From: Lentisphaerota bacterium
GTDB taxonomy: Bacteria; Verrucomicrobiota; Lentisphaeria; Victivallales; Victivallaceae
Assembly (NCBI GenBank): GCA_015061615.1
Contig: SUWE01000019.1
Location: 1-44,357, forward strand
Length of the DNA: 44,357 nt
Reading direction: 5' to 3'
Shown here: piece by piece, positions 8,232 through 17,648 of the stretch
How the letters are laid out: each line of letters opens with the position of its first letter
Numbering within the stretch: the first letter of the stretch is position 1
Made by a program: the position numbers and the translations under genes
Notes under the pieces: generated by a model
What the model was told of the DNA's origin: nothing
Databases searched by the model: none
Seen by the model: the letters and a program-made list of their open reading frames with translations, nothing else

Positions 8232-9392
8232 AATTTCCACAACTTTGCCTTCCTGCCGGGATTTCTCAGCGGCATTGCCGATAACTGCGGTCGCAAAGCC
8301 CGCCATCGCATCGGCGGCGGGAGCGGTGCCGTTGAGAATGCAGTTGACAAACTCATCGAGAAAGAGCATATCGCTGCCGTCGTGGAAGGAGTTGTTTTCC
8401 GCCTTGCAGATTTTGCTCCACCCTTCTCTGCCGTCGGAAAATGAAACGGTGATCTTCTTTGCTGAAGAATCAGCGGTGATATACCCTTCAGAACAGACAA
8501 ACTCCCACTTTCTCTTTGCCACCGGAGCAAAGAGATTGAGTGAAAATGTCGCGCGCACACCGTTGGCATACTCCAGCATCACCTGCTGATTGTCGACAAC
8601 ATCTTTGTCACTGTTGTAAACGCAGAGATCGAAGGGGCGCAGAGATGGATTCGTCTTTTCAAACGGAGTCATTTTCACCATTTCACCCTGAAAGCGGAAA
8701 CGGCACTTGTCATCACTGCACTGAGAACAGAATTTCACCTTCAATTTATCAGGAGTGAAAAAGTCTGTTCCGCCGAATGAGCAGACCTTTACCGGATATG
8801 CTCCGGCAAGCTGATTCATCAGATCAAGGTCGTGACTGCATTTTGCAAGCAGAAATCCCCCCGTATTGGCGCTCTTTCTGTGCCAGCGGCGCATGTAGCT
8901 TGCTCCGTGCATAACGCCGATGTTTTCCACGAAATTCATTGAAAGCAACTGTCCGCACTCACCGGAATCCAGCACCCGTTTGACCTCTTTGTACAGCGGC
9001 AGACAGCGCAGGACGAAACCGACTTGCAGAACGGAGTTGTTTTTTCTGCTTTCTTCGATTATTTCCTGACACTCTTTTGCCGTCGGCGCCATCGGTTTTT
9101 CAAGCATGACATGCTTTTTGGCACGGAAACACGCTTTTGCGCACTCAAGATGAGTGAAATCCGGCGAGGTGATAACGGCAGCATCGAAGTCACCTTTTGC
9201 CAGAAGTTCATCCACGGAAAGATATTGCGGAATATCCTGACAGCTGAACTCTGCGGCAAAACTTTTCAATCTTTCTTCAGAAATATCACAGAGTGCGGCA
9301 AGTTCCGCCTGCGGATGATTTTTTATCAATTCAATGTAGGTACAGCCGCGCTGACCGGTGCCGATAACGGCAATAGAACACTTTTTTTTCAT
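8184..9392 (-). CDS. Gfo/Idh/MocA family oxidoreductase
   Basis: A 402-residue NAD(P)-dependent sugar dehydrogenase-type protein. The N-terminal Rossmann fold has IAVIGTGQRG, followed by ITSPDFTH and the conserved EKPMAP, which carries the catalytic-type lysine. The C-terminal alpha/beta domain has a CSQCSDDKC cysteine cluster near residues 242-250, as in the related oxidoreductase near 33400. AAGGGG lies just before ATG 9392. It is the last gene of the pseudopilin-GH42-GH78 operon, 9 bp after GH78, so it probably processes a sugar released by that operon. The substrate is unknown. Its 3' end overlaps uvrA on the opposite strand. Confidence 0.9.
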   Translation of the reverse strand: MKKKCSIAVIGTGQRGCTYIELIKNHPQAELAALCDISEERLKSFAAEFSCQDIPQYLSVDELLAKGDFDAAVITSPDFTHLECAKACFRAKKHVMLEKPMAPTAKECQEIIEESRKNNSVLQVGFVLRCLPLYKEVKRVLDSGECGQLLSMNFVENIGVMHGASYMRRWHRKSANTGGFLLAKCSHDLDLMNQLAGAYPVKVCSFGGTDFFTPDKLKVKFCSQCSDDKCRFRFQGEMVKMTPFEKTNPSLRPFDLCVYNSDKDVVDNQQVMLEYANGVRATFSLNLFAPVAKRKWEFVCSEGYITADSSAKKITVSFSDGREGWSKICKAENNSFHDGSDMLFLDEFVNCILNGTAPAADAMAGFATAVIGNAAEKSRQEGKVVEISPLVFEQGFQESAGV

Positions 9393-9401
9393 AAATACCC
9401 C

Positions 9402-10913
9402 TTACAATTCTATTGAATGAGTTCCGCTGTTCAACTCTTTATTTCTGCAAATAGCGGTCGAACCGGCGGGAACAGAAAGTTTTATTTTGCCTCTGCAATA
9501 CTCCATTTCCACAAATCTGCCGCCGCAAACGGGGAAACGGGCGGAAAATTCTTCAACTCCCGCGCACTTCGGGTCAACAATGAATTTGCGGAACCCCGCT
9601 TCAAGCGGACGGATGCCCGCGACCTGACGGGGAATGATATTACAGGGGGCGGCTCCCCACGCATGATTCCAATCCTGATTCGGTTTGCACTCGTTGCTCC
9701 ACGCTTCCATAGTAATTGTGGAACCCTGCGTGATCATATTGAGCCAGGAGCGTTCACCTTCAGAGCAGAGCAGTTTCATTGCCTGCTGTTCCATACCGTT
9801 GGCAAACATCGCATCAAGCAGAAATTGAGCGCCGTAAACGGAACAGCGCATAGTTGCCTCTGCAATTCCCGCACACTCTGAAACGCTGCCGATACCGAAA
9901 AAGAGCGGGAAGAACTTCGAGTGCAGAGCAGAGTGTTCCGATTCAGGCGAATCGACAAATCTGCCGTTGCGGAACATCGTTTTGCGTATGGCAAGGCGCA
10001 ACTCATCAGCTTTTTTCCGGTAATCTGTTTTACCCGTCAGTTTTTCCATCGCCAGCAATGCACCGTAACGGTAACAGTTGGGAACAAGATTGGTCGAACC
10101 GAACCCGTAATTGTCACGCTCACCGGCGGGCCAGTCGACGATATCTTTCGGGTTGCGGGTATCGGTGTAAAGCAGTTTATCCTGACCTGTCCACTTATCC
10201 AGCAGACGCTCTTCCAGAACTCCGAGCCAGCTGTCAACGCTTTTACGGTCGCCGGTATAAAGCAGATAATCGTATGCCATGACCGGCATAAGCAGCTGCC
10301 ACTCCGTCGGCCATGTCGGAGTATCCAGCAGATATCCGATCGTTTTACGCGGAATTTCACCGTCGGCACAACAGCAGAACCAGCCGAGCTGATTGATATA
10401 AGCATCACCCTCGTAAGGCTGGCGCTCACGCTCGCCGTCGACAAAATAACCGAATACCGCAGTAGCTTTTATGGAGTATTTGCAGAACTCCCAGAGTTTG
10501 TTGAGTTTCTCATTACCGGAAACAAAATTTGAATCCTCATCATGGAACTCCGCCGGAAATATCTCATTGCGGCGGATGGAAACAACTTTGCATTTTCCGG
10601 AGATTTCCACATAACGGAAAGGCGCGATTTCGCGGTCAACGAGGGGGGTGGTCAAGCCCCCTTTGCGCCACGGCGGACGGATCGGCAGAAAGAAACGGTA
10701 CTCTTTCACCCCCGGAACAACTTCGATTTGCTGAATACTGATATAACGGTATCCGCCGGGAGCGCGGTCAACTCTGCCGTTGACACAGCACTCACCGATC
10801 GCCGCTTCAACGATTCCCGGAGCGTCGCACTCCAGCACCATATCCAGAGTGCCGAATGCGGCTTTACCCAGATCGTAAAAAAACATTTCTTCAATCATAC
10901 AACCATTTACCAT
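9402..10913 (-). CDS. GH78-like alpha-L-rhamnosidase, short form
   Basis: A 503-residue six-hairpin glycosidase. The motif DGERERQPYEGDAYINQLGW matches the GH78 acid-residue region, and DWNHAWGAAP near the C-terminus matches the usual C-terminal GH78 segment. GH78 enzymes hydrolyse terminal alpha-L-rhamnose. The protein is much shorter than typical (often 700-1000 residues): most of the N-terminal beta domains are absent and there is no signal peptide, so it is presumably cytoplasmic. The start overlaps the stop of the GH42-like gene by 7 bp. An alternative ATG lies at 10898. Rhamnose specificity is inferred from family only. Confidence 0.8.
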   Translation of the reverse strand: MVNGCMIEEMFFYDLGKAAFGTLDMVLECDAPGIVEAAIGECCVNGRVDRAPGGYRYISIQQIEVVPGVKEYRFFLPIRPPWRKGGLTTPLVDREIAPFRYVEISGKCKVVSIRRNEIFPAEFHDEDSNFVSGNEKLNKLWEFCKYSIKATAVFGYFVDGERERQPYEGDAYINQLGWFCCCADGEIPRKTIGYLLDTPTWPTEWQLLMPVMAYDYLLYTGDRKSVDSWLGVLEERLLDKWTGQDKLLYTDTRNPKDIVDWPAGERDNYGFGSTNLVPNCYRYGALLAMEKLTGKTDYRKKADELRLAIRKTMFRNGRFVDSPESEHSALHSKFFPLFFGIGSVSECAGIAEATMRCSVYGAQFLLDAMFANGMEQQAMKLLCSEGERSWLNMITQGSTITMEAWSNECKPNQDWNHAWGAAPCNIIPRQVAGIRPLEAGFRKFIVDPKCAGVEEFSARFPVCGGRFVEMEYCRGKIKLSVPAGSTAICRNKELNSGTHSIEL

Positions 10914-13672
10914 TCGATCAGATAGACAGCCGGACCGGAACTCTGAATCGAAAATTCAGCTTTGCCCGCAGGGATATTGGTCAAGGAAACAGTTTCCGTG
11001 ATCTTCTCAGCCGGTGCAGGCAGTTTCACATCAACTTTCTTTCTCTTGTGAACGGGAATAAGCAGACGGTTGCCGAAACCGGACATAACGTTGCCCGGAG
11101 CGGTGAACGCCTTCAATCCGGCATTTGAAAGGATTTTATTCCATGTCGCAGGATCAATGATCGGCGCTCCGCTGAAAACTGCTGTTGAGCCGTCGGCAAG
11201 TTTTTTCACCGCCATTGCGGTAAATCCGGCATTGTCCGCATAAGAAAGTTTATCTTTTGCAGCAGAGTCAACAACTGCCATACGCGGAGAGATCGCAAAA
11301 TCACTCTTGAAAGGAACGTTTTTCACAGCGATTTTTCCGCCGTTGACAACTTTCAACGAGATTCCGGTCAGATCAGATGCGGCATTTTCAGAAAATCCCT
11401 CTTTACCGACCAGTGCAGGGGCGTAGTGCCATACAGCGGTCACTCCCGGACGGCGGACTTTTTTCTTCAGCAATGCAGCTGTATTGGAATCAATGGTGAA
11501 GGTGTTGAGGAAAACGACTGCTCTGTAATCATTTTCACTGTTGAGAAATCCCTGAAGATCAAGGAGATCAAAGGTGTATCCGCTGCGGATAAGCGCATGT
11601 ACCGGCTCCGTCGTCAGCATGAGAACAGGGATCTTCTGCTGTTCAACGGTCGGATAACCGTGCAGATACATTTCCGGAGTATTGAACACCACCGCGACCT
11701 GAGCGGCAGGATTCTTCTTTGCCGGCAGAGCGTACAACTCTTTCCACAACTTCAAGCTGTTGTGAAGTGAAGAAAATATCTCCGGAGCATTCATCCAGTG
11801 GCGCTGACCGACTCCGTGGATGCTCAAAAACTGAGTGCCGCATCCATCCAGCAGAGCCGAAGCGGTATCGCGGGCAAAAAGTTCGGCAGAGTGAGCCGGA
11901 GTGTAAAGTTTGGGATAGGTGATATGGGTACGGGTATCCTGTTCAACGATATGCAGTTTTTTATGACGGGCAAAAATCGAAGGCAGAACCCGTTTCAGTC
12001 CGTCGCTGTCAGGTGACCGCGAGTGATCGTAGCAGATCGGGGCGCTCAAAAAGTCGATATACGGTGAAGAAAGCACCTTATCCGGCAGAATGGTCTGCCC
12101 TTCCGGGGGGAAGTTCATCTGAAGCACATAACCGTAGTACGCTCCGGCAAGGATATGCGGAGCGGATTCCTTCACCGCCTGCGCACAGGAAAGAAGTGTA
12201 TCAGCAATCACCAGCTGCAAACACTCATAATAATCCATCGTCTGACGGTCACTGCCGATGGCGGGATTTCGCAGAAAATCCCCTTTGCCGACCCGCTCTT
12301 TCACCCCCGGAACAGCGGCAGTTGCCAGAGTCACAGCCGGATTTTTCCACGCTTTTTGCAATGCGGCATCACTGCCGTAACGCTGAGTGAGGAACTTTCT
12401 GAATGCACGCACCATCGGCGCGCTCATATCGGGCATATCCCGGCGCATACCGTAATAATGCCACTCCAGATAACAGCCGTTGGCAACGCGGCAGGAGATG
12501 ATTCTGGAGTACCACGGCTGAGTTTTGGCATAATCAAAAAATGCTTTGATTATCCGCTTCATTTCCGCGCGGTATTTTTCCGAAGCCATCGAAGGCGCTC
12601 TGCGGCGCAAAGTATCGCTGTTCTGGTCTGCTTTTCCGGTGGGATAAACTATCAATTCATCAGGATTGTTCGCCATCCAGAGATAGTTGCGCTGGGAAAA
12701 ACGGATGCAGAGACCGATATAGGTGTCCGGAGCAAGATTCAATGTTCTGCGGATCATCGCGTCGATACGGGAAAAGTCAAAACCGTTTTCGCGGATGATA
12801 TCGTAATCAAGCACTCCGAGTTCAAGCCATTTGATACCCGTATGGGCAAACTTCATGGTGATATCCGCTCTCTCCGGAGAAAAGGTGTCGCCGGGCTTGT
12901 GCAGGAAAGGGGGAATGACTTCGTCACCGACCTTTATCGCCGGAACCGCACGGGAAAAATCCAGCGTTGTCTTGCGCAAAGGCTCTTTGGAAATCGAATC
13001 AGGTATCTGCGTTGCTTTTTCAAAAGATTTTTTATAAACTTCTTTCTCACTTTCCGTAAGACCGAATTCAATAATGTTGCTCGCGGTATTCCACGGGTCG
13101 GTAAGCGCATCGCCGAACTCCCACGCATTTTTCCATGAGGAGTCATCAAAATCGACACTCCGCCAGTTTTCGCCCGCCTTCGCCGAGGCTTTCACATTTT
13201 TGTCGGAAACAAGGGCAATCTTTTTGCCGTTGGCAAGAGTTATTTCACCGCGGTAAAAGAGTCCGCCGGTATTCACATTGTTGAAGACTTCAAAGGAAAG
13301 GACGTTTTTTCCCTTTTTCAGCACCCTGCTCAAATCGTAACGCGGAATTTTCACCTGAAATGATGAAGATTGCGGAGGATAGCTGTAACGGATACTTTGG
13401 TCATTGGCTTTGAAAACACCTCTGTCATCCATAAGCAGATACATCCACGCGCTTTTGACCTCATCTTCAAGCTCAATGACTGCGCGGTAGTAAGCGGTCG
13501 TTTTCTGCCCGATATTTTTCGCCTGAAACCAGAGCCAGCGCGATTGGGAAATGGGATAGGGATAAACCTGACTGCCGTCAAGCAGTTCAGTTTGCGGAAC
13601 CTGCCACTCTGCCGCAGAAAGGTTGATAAAAAGTGCTGAAAACAGCGTAAGAAGTGTGATTATTTTTTTCAT
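10907..13672 (-). CDS. Secreted GH42-like beta-galactosidase-type hydrolase
   Basis: A 921-residue protein with a clear signal peptide ([22 protein letters not shown]). Residues ~25-215 look like a galactose-binding jelly roll. A (beta/alpha)8 domain follows, with [12 protein letters not shown] (probable acid/base Glu) and [11 protein letters not shown] (probable nucleophile Glu). A Rossmann-like trimerisation-type domain ([13 protein letters not shown]... [10 protein letters not shown]) and a C-terminal beta domain follow. This order is that of GH42/GH-A beta-galactosidases. The substrate may differ from lactose. The start overlaps the pseudopilin stop by 4 bp (ATGA), so export partner and enzyme are translationally coupled. 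Confidence 0.83.
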   Translation of the reverse strand: MKKIITLLTLFSALFINLSAAEWQVPQTELLDGSQVYPYPISQSRWLWFQAKNIGQKTTAYYRAVIELEDEVKSAWMYLLMDDRGVFKANDQSIRYSYPPQSSSFQVKIPRYDLSRVLKKGKNVLSFEVFNNVNTGGLFYRGEITLANGKKIALVSDKNVKASAKAGENWRSVDFDDSSWKNAWEFGDALTDPWNTASNIIEFGLTESEKEVYKKSFEKATQIPDSISKEPLRKTTLDFSRAVPAIKVGDEVIPPFLHKPGDTFSPERADITMKFAHTGIKWLELGVLDYDIIRENGFDFSRIDAMIRRTLNLAPDTYIGLCIRFSQRNYLWMANNPDELIVYPTGKADQNSDTLRRRAPSMASEKYRAEMKRIIKAFFDYAKTQPWYSRIISCRVANGCYLEWHYYGMRRDMPDMSAPMVRAFRKFLTQRYGSDAALQKAWKNPAVTLATAAVPGVKERVGKGDFLRNPAIGSDRQTMDYYECLQLVIADTLLSCAQAVKESAPHILAGAYYGYVLQMNFPPEGQTILPDKVLSSPYIDFLSAPICYDHSRSPDSDGLKRVLPSIFARHKKLHIVEQDTRTHITYPKLYTPAHSAELFARDTASALLDGCGTQFLSIHGVGQRHWMNAPEIFSSLHNSLKLWKELYALPAKKNPAAQVAVVFNTPEMYLHGYPTVEQQKIPVLMLTTEPVHALIRSGYTFDLLDLQGFLNSENDYRAVVFLNTFTIDSNTAALLKKKVRRPGVTAVWHYAPALVGKEGFSENAASDLTGISLKVVNGGKIAVKNVPFKSDFAISPRMAVVDSAAKDKLSYADNAGFTAMAVKKLADGSTAVFSGAPIIDPATWNKILSNAGLKAFTAPGNVMSGFGNRLLIPVHKRKKVDVKLPAPAEKITETVSLTNIPAGKAEFSIQSSGPAVYLIEW

Positions 13673-14442
13673 TTCAATGAAACTTTCCAGTTATTTGCTT
13701 CACCGAAAGCGTATTCGTTGAAACTGTTGACATAATTATTGGCGGTCTTTTCCGAAGTCACATGCCCGTCAACCCATGAAGTATTGGTGATTTTTCCATT
13801 GTGCAATCCGGCGGGGACTCCGTAGTGACCGGAAGCATAACCGCCGGGCAATCTGCCCAGAGTGAAGGAATATCCGTAATTTTTCTGCTGGTCAAGCTCG
13901 TAAGTTGAAAGCATATCCATAAAGAAAAAGGTCGCGGGTTTGATCTGATTGCGCTTCACCGTCGGCAGAAGATCATCGTTGCCGTCATAGGGGGCGACTT
14001 TGTAATTCATTCCGTAGGGAATATATTTGAAGTTGTTGAAGTCGCTTTTGAAGTCGCTCACACTTTTGGTACTCAGCCATGTGATGCGGTCAGGACGGCT
14101 GGTCTGCGCGGCAAAAGTCTGGCAGATCAGCGTGGGTGCAGTGGTGTACCCGCCGGCAATAAGCGGCATTGCCCAGCCGACATCTGTTTTACTCTGATCG
14201 TTGACCGCAGGACAACGTCCTCTGGAAGTCGGGAAATACTCATCATTGGCATCGGCGTACATTCCCGCACCCTGAGTTATCTGTTTCAGATTCGATATGC
14301 AGCCGGCACTGCGTCCGCGTTCCCGTGCGCTGTTCAGTGCAGGCAGCAGAATTGCCGCCAGAATGGCGATGATGGCTATAACCACCAGCAGTTCGATCAG
14401 CGTAAATTGTTTTGTTTTGAGTTGATTGAGATTTTTTTCCAT
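13669..14442 (-). CDS. Type II/IV pseudopilin of the HX9DG class, heading a GH operon
   Basis: A 257-residue protein with a prepilin-type leader. A short basic N-terminus is followed by [18 protein letters not shown] with the conserved Glu5 after the processing site, then a long helix [16 protein letters not shown]. The C-terminal [14 protein letters not shown] resembles the HX9DG motif of Lentisphaerae/Planctomycete pseudopilins (here 10 residues between H and DG). Such proteins are processed by prepilin peptidase and inserted in the inner membrane. ATG 14442 is chosen because GGAGG lies at 14449-14453; a longer frame to 14556 runs through the promoter region. It is the first gene of a four-gene operon with GH42-like, GH78-like and Gfo/Idh/MocA genes. 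Confidence 0.88.
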   Translation of the reverse strand: MEKNLNQLKTKQFTLIELLVVIAIIAILAAILLPALNSARERGRSAGCISNLKQITQGAGMYADANDEYFPTSRGRCPAVNDQSKTDVGWAMPLIAGGYTTAPTLICQTFAAQTSRPDRITWLSTKSVSDFKSDFNNFKYIPYGMNYKVAPYDGNDDLLPTVKRNQIKPATFFFMDMLSTYELDQQKNYGYSFTLGRLPGGYASGHYGVPAGLHNGKITNTSWVDGHVTSEKTANNYVNSFNEYAFGEANNWKVSLK

Positions 14443-14519
14443 TTTTTTCCTCCATTTAAGGTTTTTATGGTAAAAGGGGACGACACTGTTAAATATACTA
14501 TAAAATTTTTCAAAAAACC

Positions 14520-14548
14520 TTGAACCCGGTGCCAATAAGTTGTATATT
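14520..14548 (+). promoter_or_regulatory. Promoter of the AraC-type regulator
   Basis: TTGAAC (14520-14525) and TATATT (14543-14548) with exactly 17 bp between, 34 bp upstream of the AraC start. This is a strong sigma-70-type match by eye. The leftward pseudopilin operon must start in the same 139-bp gap, where only an A+T-rich -10-like TATAGTATATT and no clear -35 is seen, consistent with activator dependence. Confidence 0.65.
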
Positions 14549-14581
14549 AGAGCCAAAACGAAAAAACAGGGGGAATTTACT

Positions 14582-15457
14582 ATGCACTATATGGCAGAAA
14601 ACAACCTGCCCTGCTGGAAACATTTTTCCATCGGCATCCGCCGTATTGCCGCAGGTAAACATGCGGATTCAAACTTTCACGATCACCACTTTTCAGAAAT
14701 AGTCCTGATTCTTGATTCAGGCGGCACTGTCCATTGGGCGGAAGGCAAATCGTGCGAACTCAAACGCGGTGACGTACTGCTGCTGCATCCCGGCAGGATA
14801 CACGGATATCAGAATTGCGCCTCGCTGGAACTGGTCAATATGCTTTACAAAGCCGACCGTCTGCCGCTGCCGCTGCTTGACGGTGCGGATATGGCGCTTT
14901 TTCCCTTCTTCATTTCTGCCAAATATGCGCAAACGCTGACTCCGGAAAAGCCGGTACTTTCCCTTGATGAAGAAAAACTTGCTGAAATCGAACAGCTGAT
15001 AAACACTCTTGATACGGAACTGCAAAGCAATCAGCCGGGCAGAAATCTCTGTTCATTCATCCTCTTTATGGAAATTCTCACCAAACTTGCCAGAGCCGGC
15101 AAAGGTCAGCGGAAAAAGGAAGATTTCAACGAAGCGGCGGCGGCGTTGAGCTGGCTGAACATGCACTTCAGGGAACCGGTTTCAATAGATCATCTGGCAA
15201 AAATTTCCAATCAGAGCCGACGTTCATTTTTCCGCCATTTCCGGATACTTACCGGAATGACTCCGGTGGAGTACTGCCGGAGAAAACAGCTTGAATACGC
15301 CGCCGACCTGCTGCGCAGTACCACACTCACTCTGGCGGAGATAGCGGAAGAAAGCGGATTTTGCGACTCAAACTACATGATAAAACTCTTTTCGGCGGCA
15401 TTCGGCAAAACTCCCGGAAAATTCCGTAAAGACGAAAAAGCCGGAAATAATCCTTAA
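14582..15457 (+). CDS. AraC-family transcriptional regulator with cupin sensor domain
   Basis: A 291-residue regulator. Residues ~1-90 form a cupin-like sugar-sensing domain ([17 protein letters not shown]... [16 protein letters not shown]). The C-terminal ~100 residues carry two helix-turn-helix units ([20 protein letters not shown] and [20 protein letters not shown], the latter with the F-x-x-x-F/K-x-x-x-G-x-TP motif). ATG 14582 is chosen because GGGGG lies at 14569-14573. It sits between the divergent pseudopilin-GH operon and the GH127 gene and is the obvious candidate regulator of both. A direct repeat at 15457-15486 is a probable target. Confidence 0.93.
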   Translation: MHYMAENNLPCWKHFSIGIRRIAAGKHADSNFHDHHFSEIVLILDSGGTVHWAEGKSCELKRGDVLLLHPGRIHGYQNCASLELVNMLYKADRLPLPLLDGADMALFPFFISAKYAQTLTPEKPVLSLDEEKLAEIEQLINTLDTELQSNQPGRNLCSFILFMEILTKLARAGKGQRKKEDFNEAAAALSWLNMHFREPVSIDHLAKISNQSRRSFFRHFRILTGMTPVEYCRRKQLEYAADLLRSTTLTLAEIAEESGFCDSNYMIKLFSAAFGKTPGKFRKDEKAGNNP

Positions 15458-15486
15458 AATACCATTTTTTTTCCGGTAAATACCAT
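15457..15486 (+). promoter_or_regulatory. Paired direct repeat with 21-bp period, probable AraC-type operator
   Basis: AAATACCAT occurs at 15457-15465 and again at 15478-15486, start to start 21 bp (two helical turns), same orientation. A -10-like TATATT/TATTAT follows at 15508-15515 with no good -35. This is the expected layout of a class II AraC-activated promoter driving the GH127 gene. The binding protein is inferred from the adjacent gene. Confidence 0.6.
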
Positions 15487-15547
15487 GAACTTTTGCCGCT
15501 GTTGAGTTATATTATAGACGTGACAATTTTTGTTATGGAGAATATTT

Positions 15548-17173
15548 ATGAGAAAAACCGTTTTGCAAGGCGCTCTGGGTGAAGCCCTGATGTGTACCGT
15601 CAATGAAAGATTGAAAAAAGTCGATTACGATCAGCTTGTCGAACCCTTCAAGCTCCGCAACGAAGCCGACGGCGCATGGCGCTGTGAGTTCTGGGGCAAG
15701 ATCGTCCGTTCCGCCATCACCGCCGTCTGGGCGACCGGAGATGAAGAACTGCGGGCAATGGTCGACAAAACTGTGCAGGATATGATCGCAACCCAGACTC
15801 CTGACGGCTGTATCAGCTCCTACCCGGCTGACAGACAGCTCAATGACTGGGATATCTGGGGCAGAAAGTACGCCCTTCTCGGTCTTGAACGCTACTATGA
15901 AATGCTCGATCCCGATCCGGCGGTTTTGCAGTGCTGCTGCCGCATGGTCGATCACCTCATGACTCAAATCGGCGCTGAAGAAGGTAAAAAATCCATCCTC
16001 AAATGCGGCTGGCACACCGGACTGGCATCTGCCAGTATCCTCGGTGCGATCGTCGCCCTCTGGCGCCTGAGCGGTGTGGAAAAATACCGCAAGTTCGCAC
16101 AATATATAATTGATACGGGCTGTTCCACTGACGGCGATATCTTCGCCTGTGCCGCTTCGGGAGTCACTCCTGCCGCCCTCGGCAACGGCAAAGCATACGA
16201 AATGACCAGCTGCTTTCAGGGTGTCGCAGAACTGCTGATGATCGACGGCGAAGATGATCCGGCACAGCGCGCGATGCTCAAACGTTACTTCGATGCGGTC
16301 GTTGAACGCGAAATCTTCGTCACCGGAGCCGGCGGAGCCAAAGACACATGGGGCGAATACTGGTTCGACGGCGCACTGCGCCAGACCCGCAGCGATTGCG
16401 GCGGACTCGGTGAAACCTGCGTTACTGCGACATGGATACGTTTCTGTATGCGGATGCTCGAACTTACCCAAGACGCCAAAATCGCCGATGAATTGGAAAA
16501 ATCCCTCTACAACGGCATCCTCGGCGCTCTTGCTCCCGACGGCACTCACTGGATGCATGTCAACCCCACTCCGCTCACCGGCAGCGGCAGTAAAATCTGC
16601 GCCGATGACCAGATCGGCAGAGGTTTCGGAACTCCATACGGCGGCAACGACTGCTGCCGCGCCCAGGGACCGGAAGGTTTGAGCGTGGCTTCGATCGTCG
16701 CGGTCATGGAAAATAACGGCAAAGTATTTGTCAACCTCTATGAAAAACTTACTTCCGGCAATCTGACGGTTTCCGGAAATTATCCGTGGGAAAATCAGGC
16801 GGTCATCCGCTTTACCGCTCCGGAAAAGTGCATCCTTGCCCTGCGCACTCCGGAGTTCCTCAAGTCAGTGAAACTCAACGGAAAATCCCTCGATTTCACC
16901 GTGGGGAAATACCTTGAGATCGACCGCGAATGGAAGAGTGAAGATGAGATAGTTCTGGAGTTCGACTTCACCCTCAGAGAGTTGACTGCTCCCGGAGATG
17001 CCGCTTATACCGCCGTCAAACGCGGTCCCATCGTCCTTGCCGCCGACTCCCGCGGAAAGGTCCCCGGAGCAAAGATCAATGAACTCTGGAACGGCATCGG
17101 CCTTTGTGAATATGCCGCCGCCGGAAACCTCATGGATAAGAGCAACACCCTTACCGTCTGGCACAGAAAATAA
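15548..17173 (+). CDS. GH127-family (DUF1680) beta-L-arabinofuranosidase-like protein
   Basis: A 541-residue (alpha/alpha)6-barrel enzyme. It has the zinc/thiolate site of GH127: Glu289 and Cys291 in GETCVT, and the Cys369-Cys370 pair in NDCCRAQG; one of the paired cysteines is the nucleophile in characterised HypBA1. The C-terminal third is beta-rich (YPWENQAVIRF... VKRGPIVLAADSRG), as in the family. No signal peptide, so action is cytoplasmic on imported sugar. Family members release beta-L-arabinofuranose; specificity here is inference. ATG 15548 has GGAGA upstream. A strong terminator hairpin follows at 17231-17270. Confidence 0.86.
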   Translation: MRKTVLQGALGEALMCTVNERLKKVDYDQLVEPFKLRNEADGAWRCEFWGKIVRSAITAVWATGDEELRAMVDKTVQDMIATQTPDGCISSYPADRQLNDWDIWGRKYALLGLERYYEMLDPDPAVLQCCCRMVDHLMTQIGAEEGKKSILKCGWHTGLASASILGAIVALWRLSGVEKYRKFAQYIIDTGCSTDGDIFACAASGVTPAALGNGKAYEMTSCFQGVAELLMIDGEDDPAQRAMLKRYFDAVVEREIFVTGAGGAKDTWGEYWFDGALRQTRSDCGGLGETCVTATWIRFCMRMLELTQDAKIADELEKSLYNGILGALAPDGTHWMHVNPTPLTGSGSKICADDQIGRGFGTPYGGNDCCRAQGPEGLSVASIVAVMENNGKVFVNLYEKLTSGNLTVSGNYPWENQAVIRFTAPEKCILALRTPEFLKSVKLNGKSLDFTVGKYLEIDREWKSEDEIVLEFDFTLRELTAPGDAAYTAVKRGPIVLAADSRGKVPGAKINELWNGIGLCEYAAAGNLMDKSNTLTVWHRK

Positions 17174-17230
17174 AAACAGTGATTGCAAAATTACTGAAGG
17201 GCTGAATGCCAAGTTGTCTGTTTTTTTGCG

Positions 17231-17270
17231 GGGGCTGTTGCAAAACTTGATGTTTTGCAACAGCCTTTTT
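17231..17270 (+). terminator. Strong intrinsic terminator hairpin for the GH127 gene
   Basis: GGCTGTTGCAAAAC, a 5-base loop (TTGAT), then GTTTTGCAACAGCC followed by TTTTTT. The 14-bp perfect stem plus U-tract is a textbook rho-independent terminator 60 bp after the GH127 stop. It is built from the left terminal repeat of the 408-bp element, so the element has been used as, or supplied, the terminator. Confidence 0.85.
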
Positions 17271-17638
17271 TCAGCTTAAAACAAATCTGTTTGTAAAGTT
17301 TGCAGGGTAAAAAAATCCATTGCTCAAAACTGATGTTTGAGCAATGGCAGATTTCACGTTCAAGTATTGCAGTTACGCCGTAAGAGTTGCGGCGAGCGTT
17401 GCACGCCGCCGCGAGGGGTCTGGGGAATTTCTTCCCCAGAGTGGCACTCGTGGAGCAAATTTCATCCCTCCTGTCGCCAGAAAAGGCGGCAGAGGGTGAA
17501 ACTTTGCGACACATGAGTCGAACCACCACCACACATGCATACCACTTGCCAGTACAAAATCCCGCATGCGCGGGCGCCAGGGGTGCAGGGGGCGGCGTTA
17601 GCACCCCTGCAAAAAAACACAGGTTTTGCAACAGCCCC
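17231..17638. mobile_element. 408-bp MITE-like element with 16-bp terminal inverted repeats
   Basis: GGGGCTGTTGCAAAAC (17231-17246) is exactly repeated in inverse as GTTTTGCAACAGCCCC (17623-17638). The interior has no credible gene. It holds hairpins at 17251-17264 (pairing with the left end), 17317-17347 (12-bp stem CCATTGCTCAAA), 17419-17440 (9-bp stem TCTGGGGAA), 17561-17574 and 17585-17610 (7-bp stem GCAGGGG). The ends resemble insertion-sequence termini with CTGTTGCAAA (for example IS26), which suggests a non-autonomous transposable element. No clear target duplication is visible. It fills most of the 475-bp gap between GH127 and the isomerase gene. Confidence 0.65.
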
Positions 17639-17648
17639 TTTGGCTTGT

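Noticed and set aside
12155-13138. 327-codon open frame on the plus strand
   Set aside because: It lies entirely inside the GH42-like gene; antisense shadow caused by codon bias.
15533-16558. 341-codon open frame on the minus strand
   Set aside because: Antisense shadow of the GH127 gene, whose metal and cysteine motifs are clear.
17191-17631. 146-codon open frame on the minus strand inside the inverted-repeat element
   Set aside because: It runs through the hairpins and one terminal repeat, has no ribosome site and shows odd low-complexity protein; treated as chance.
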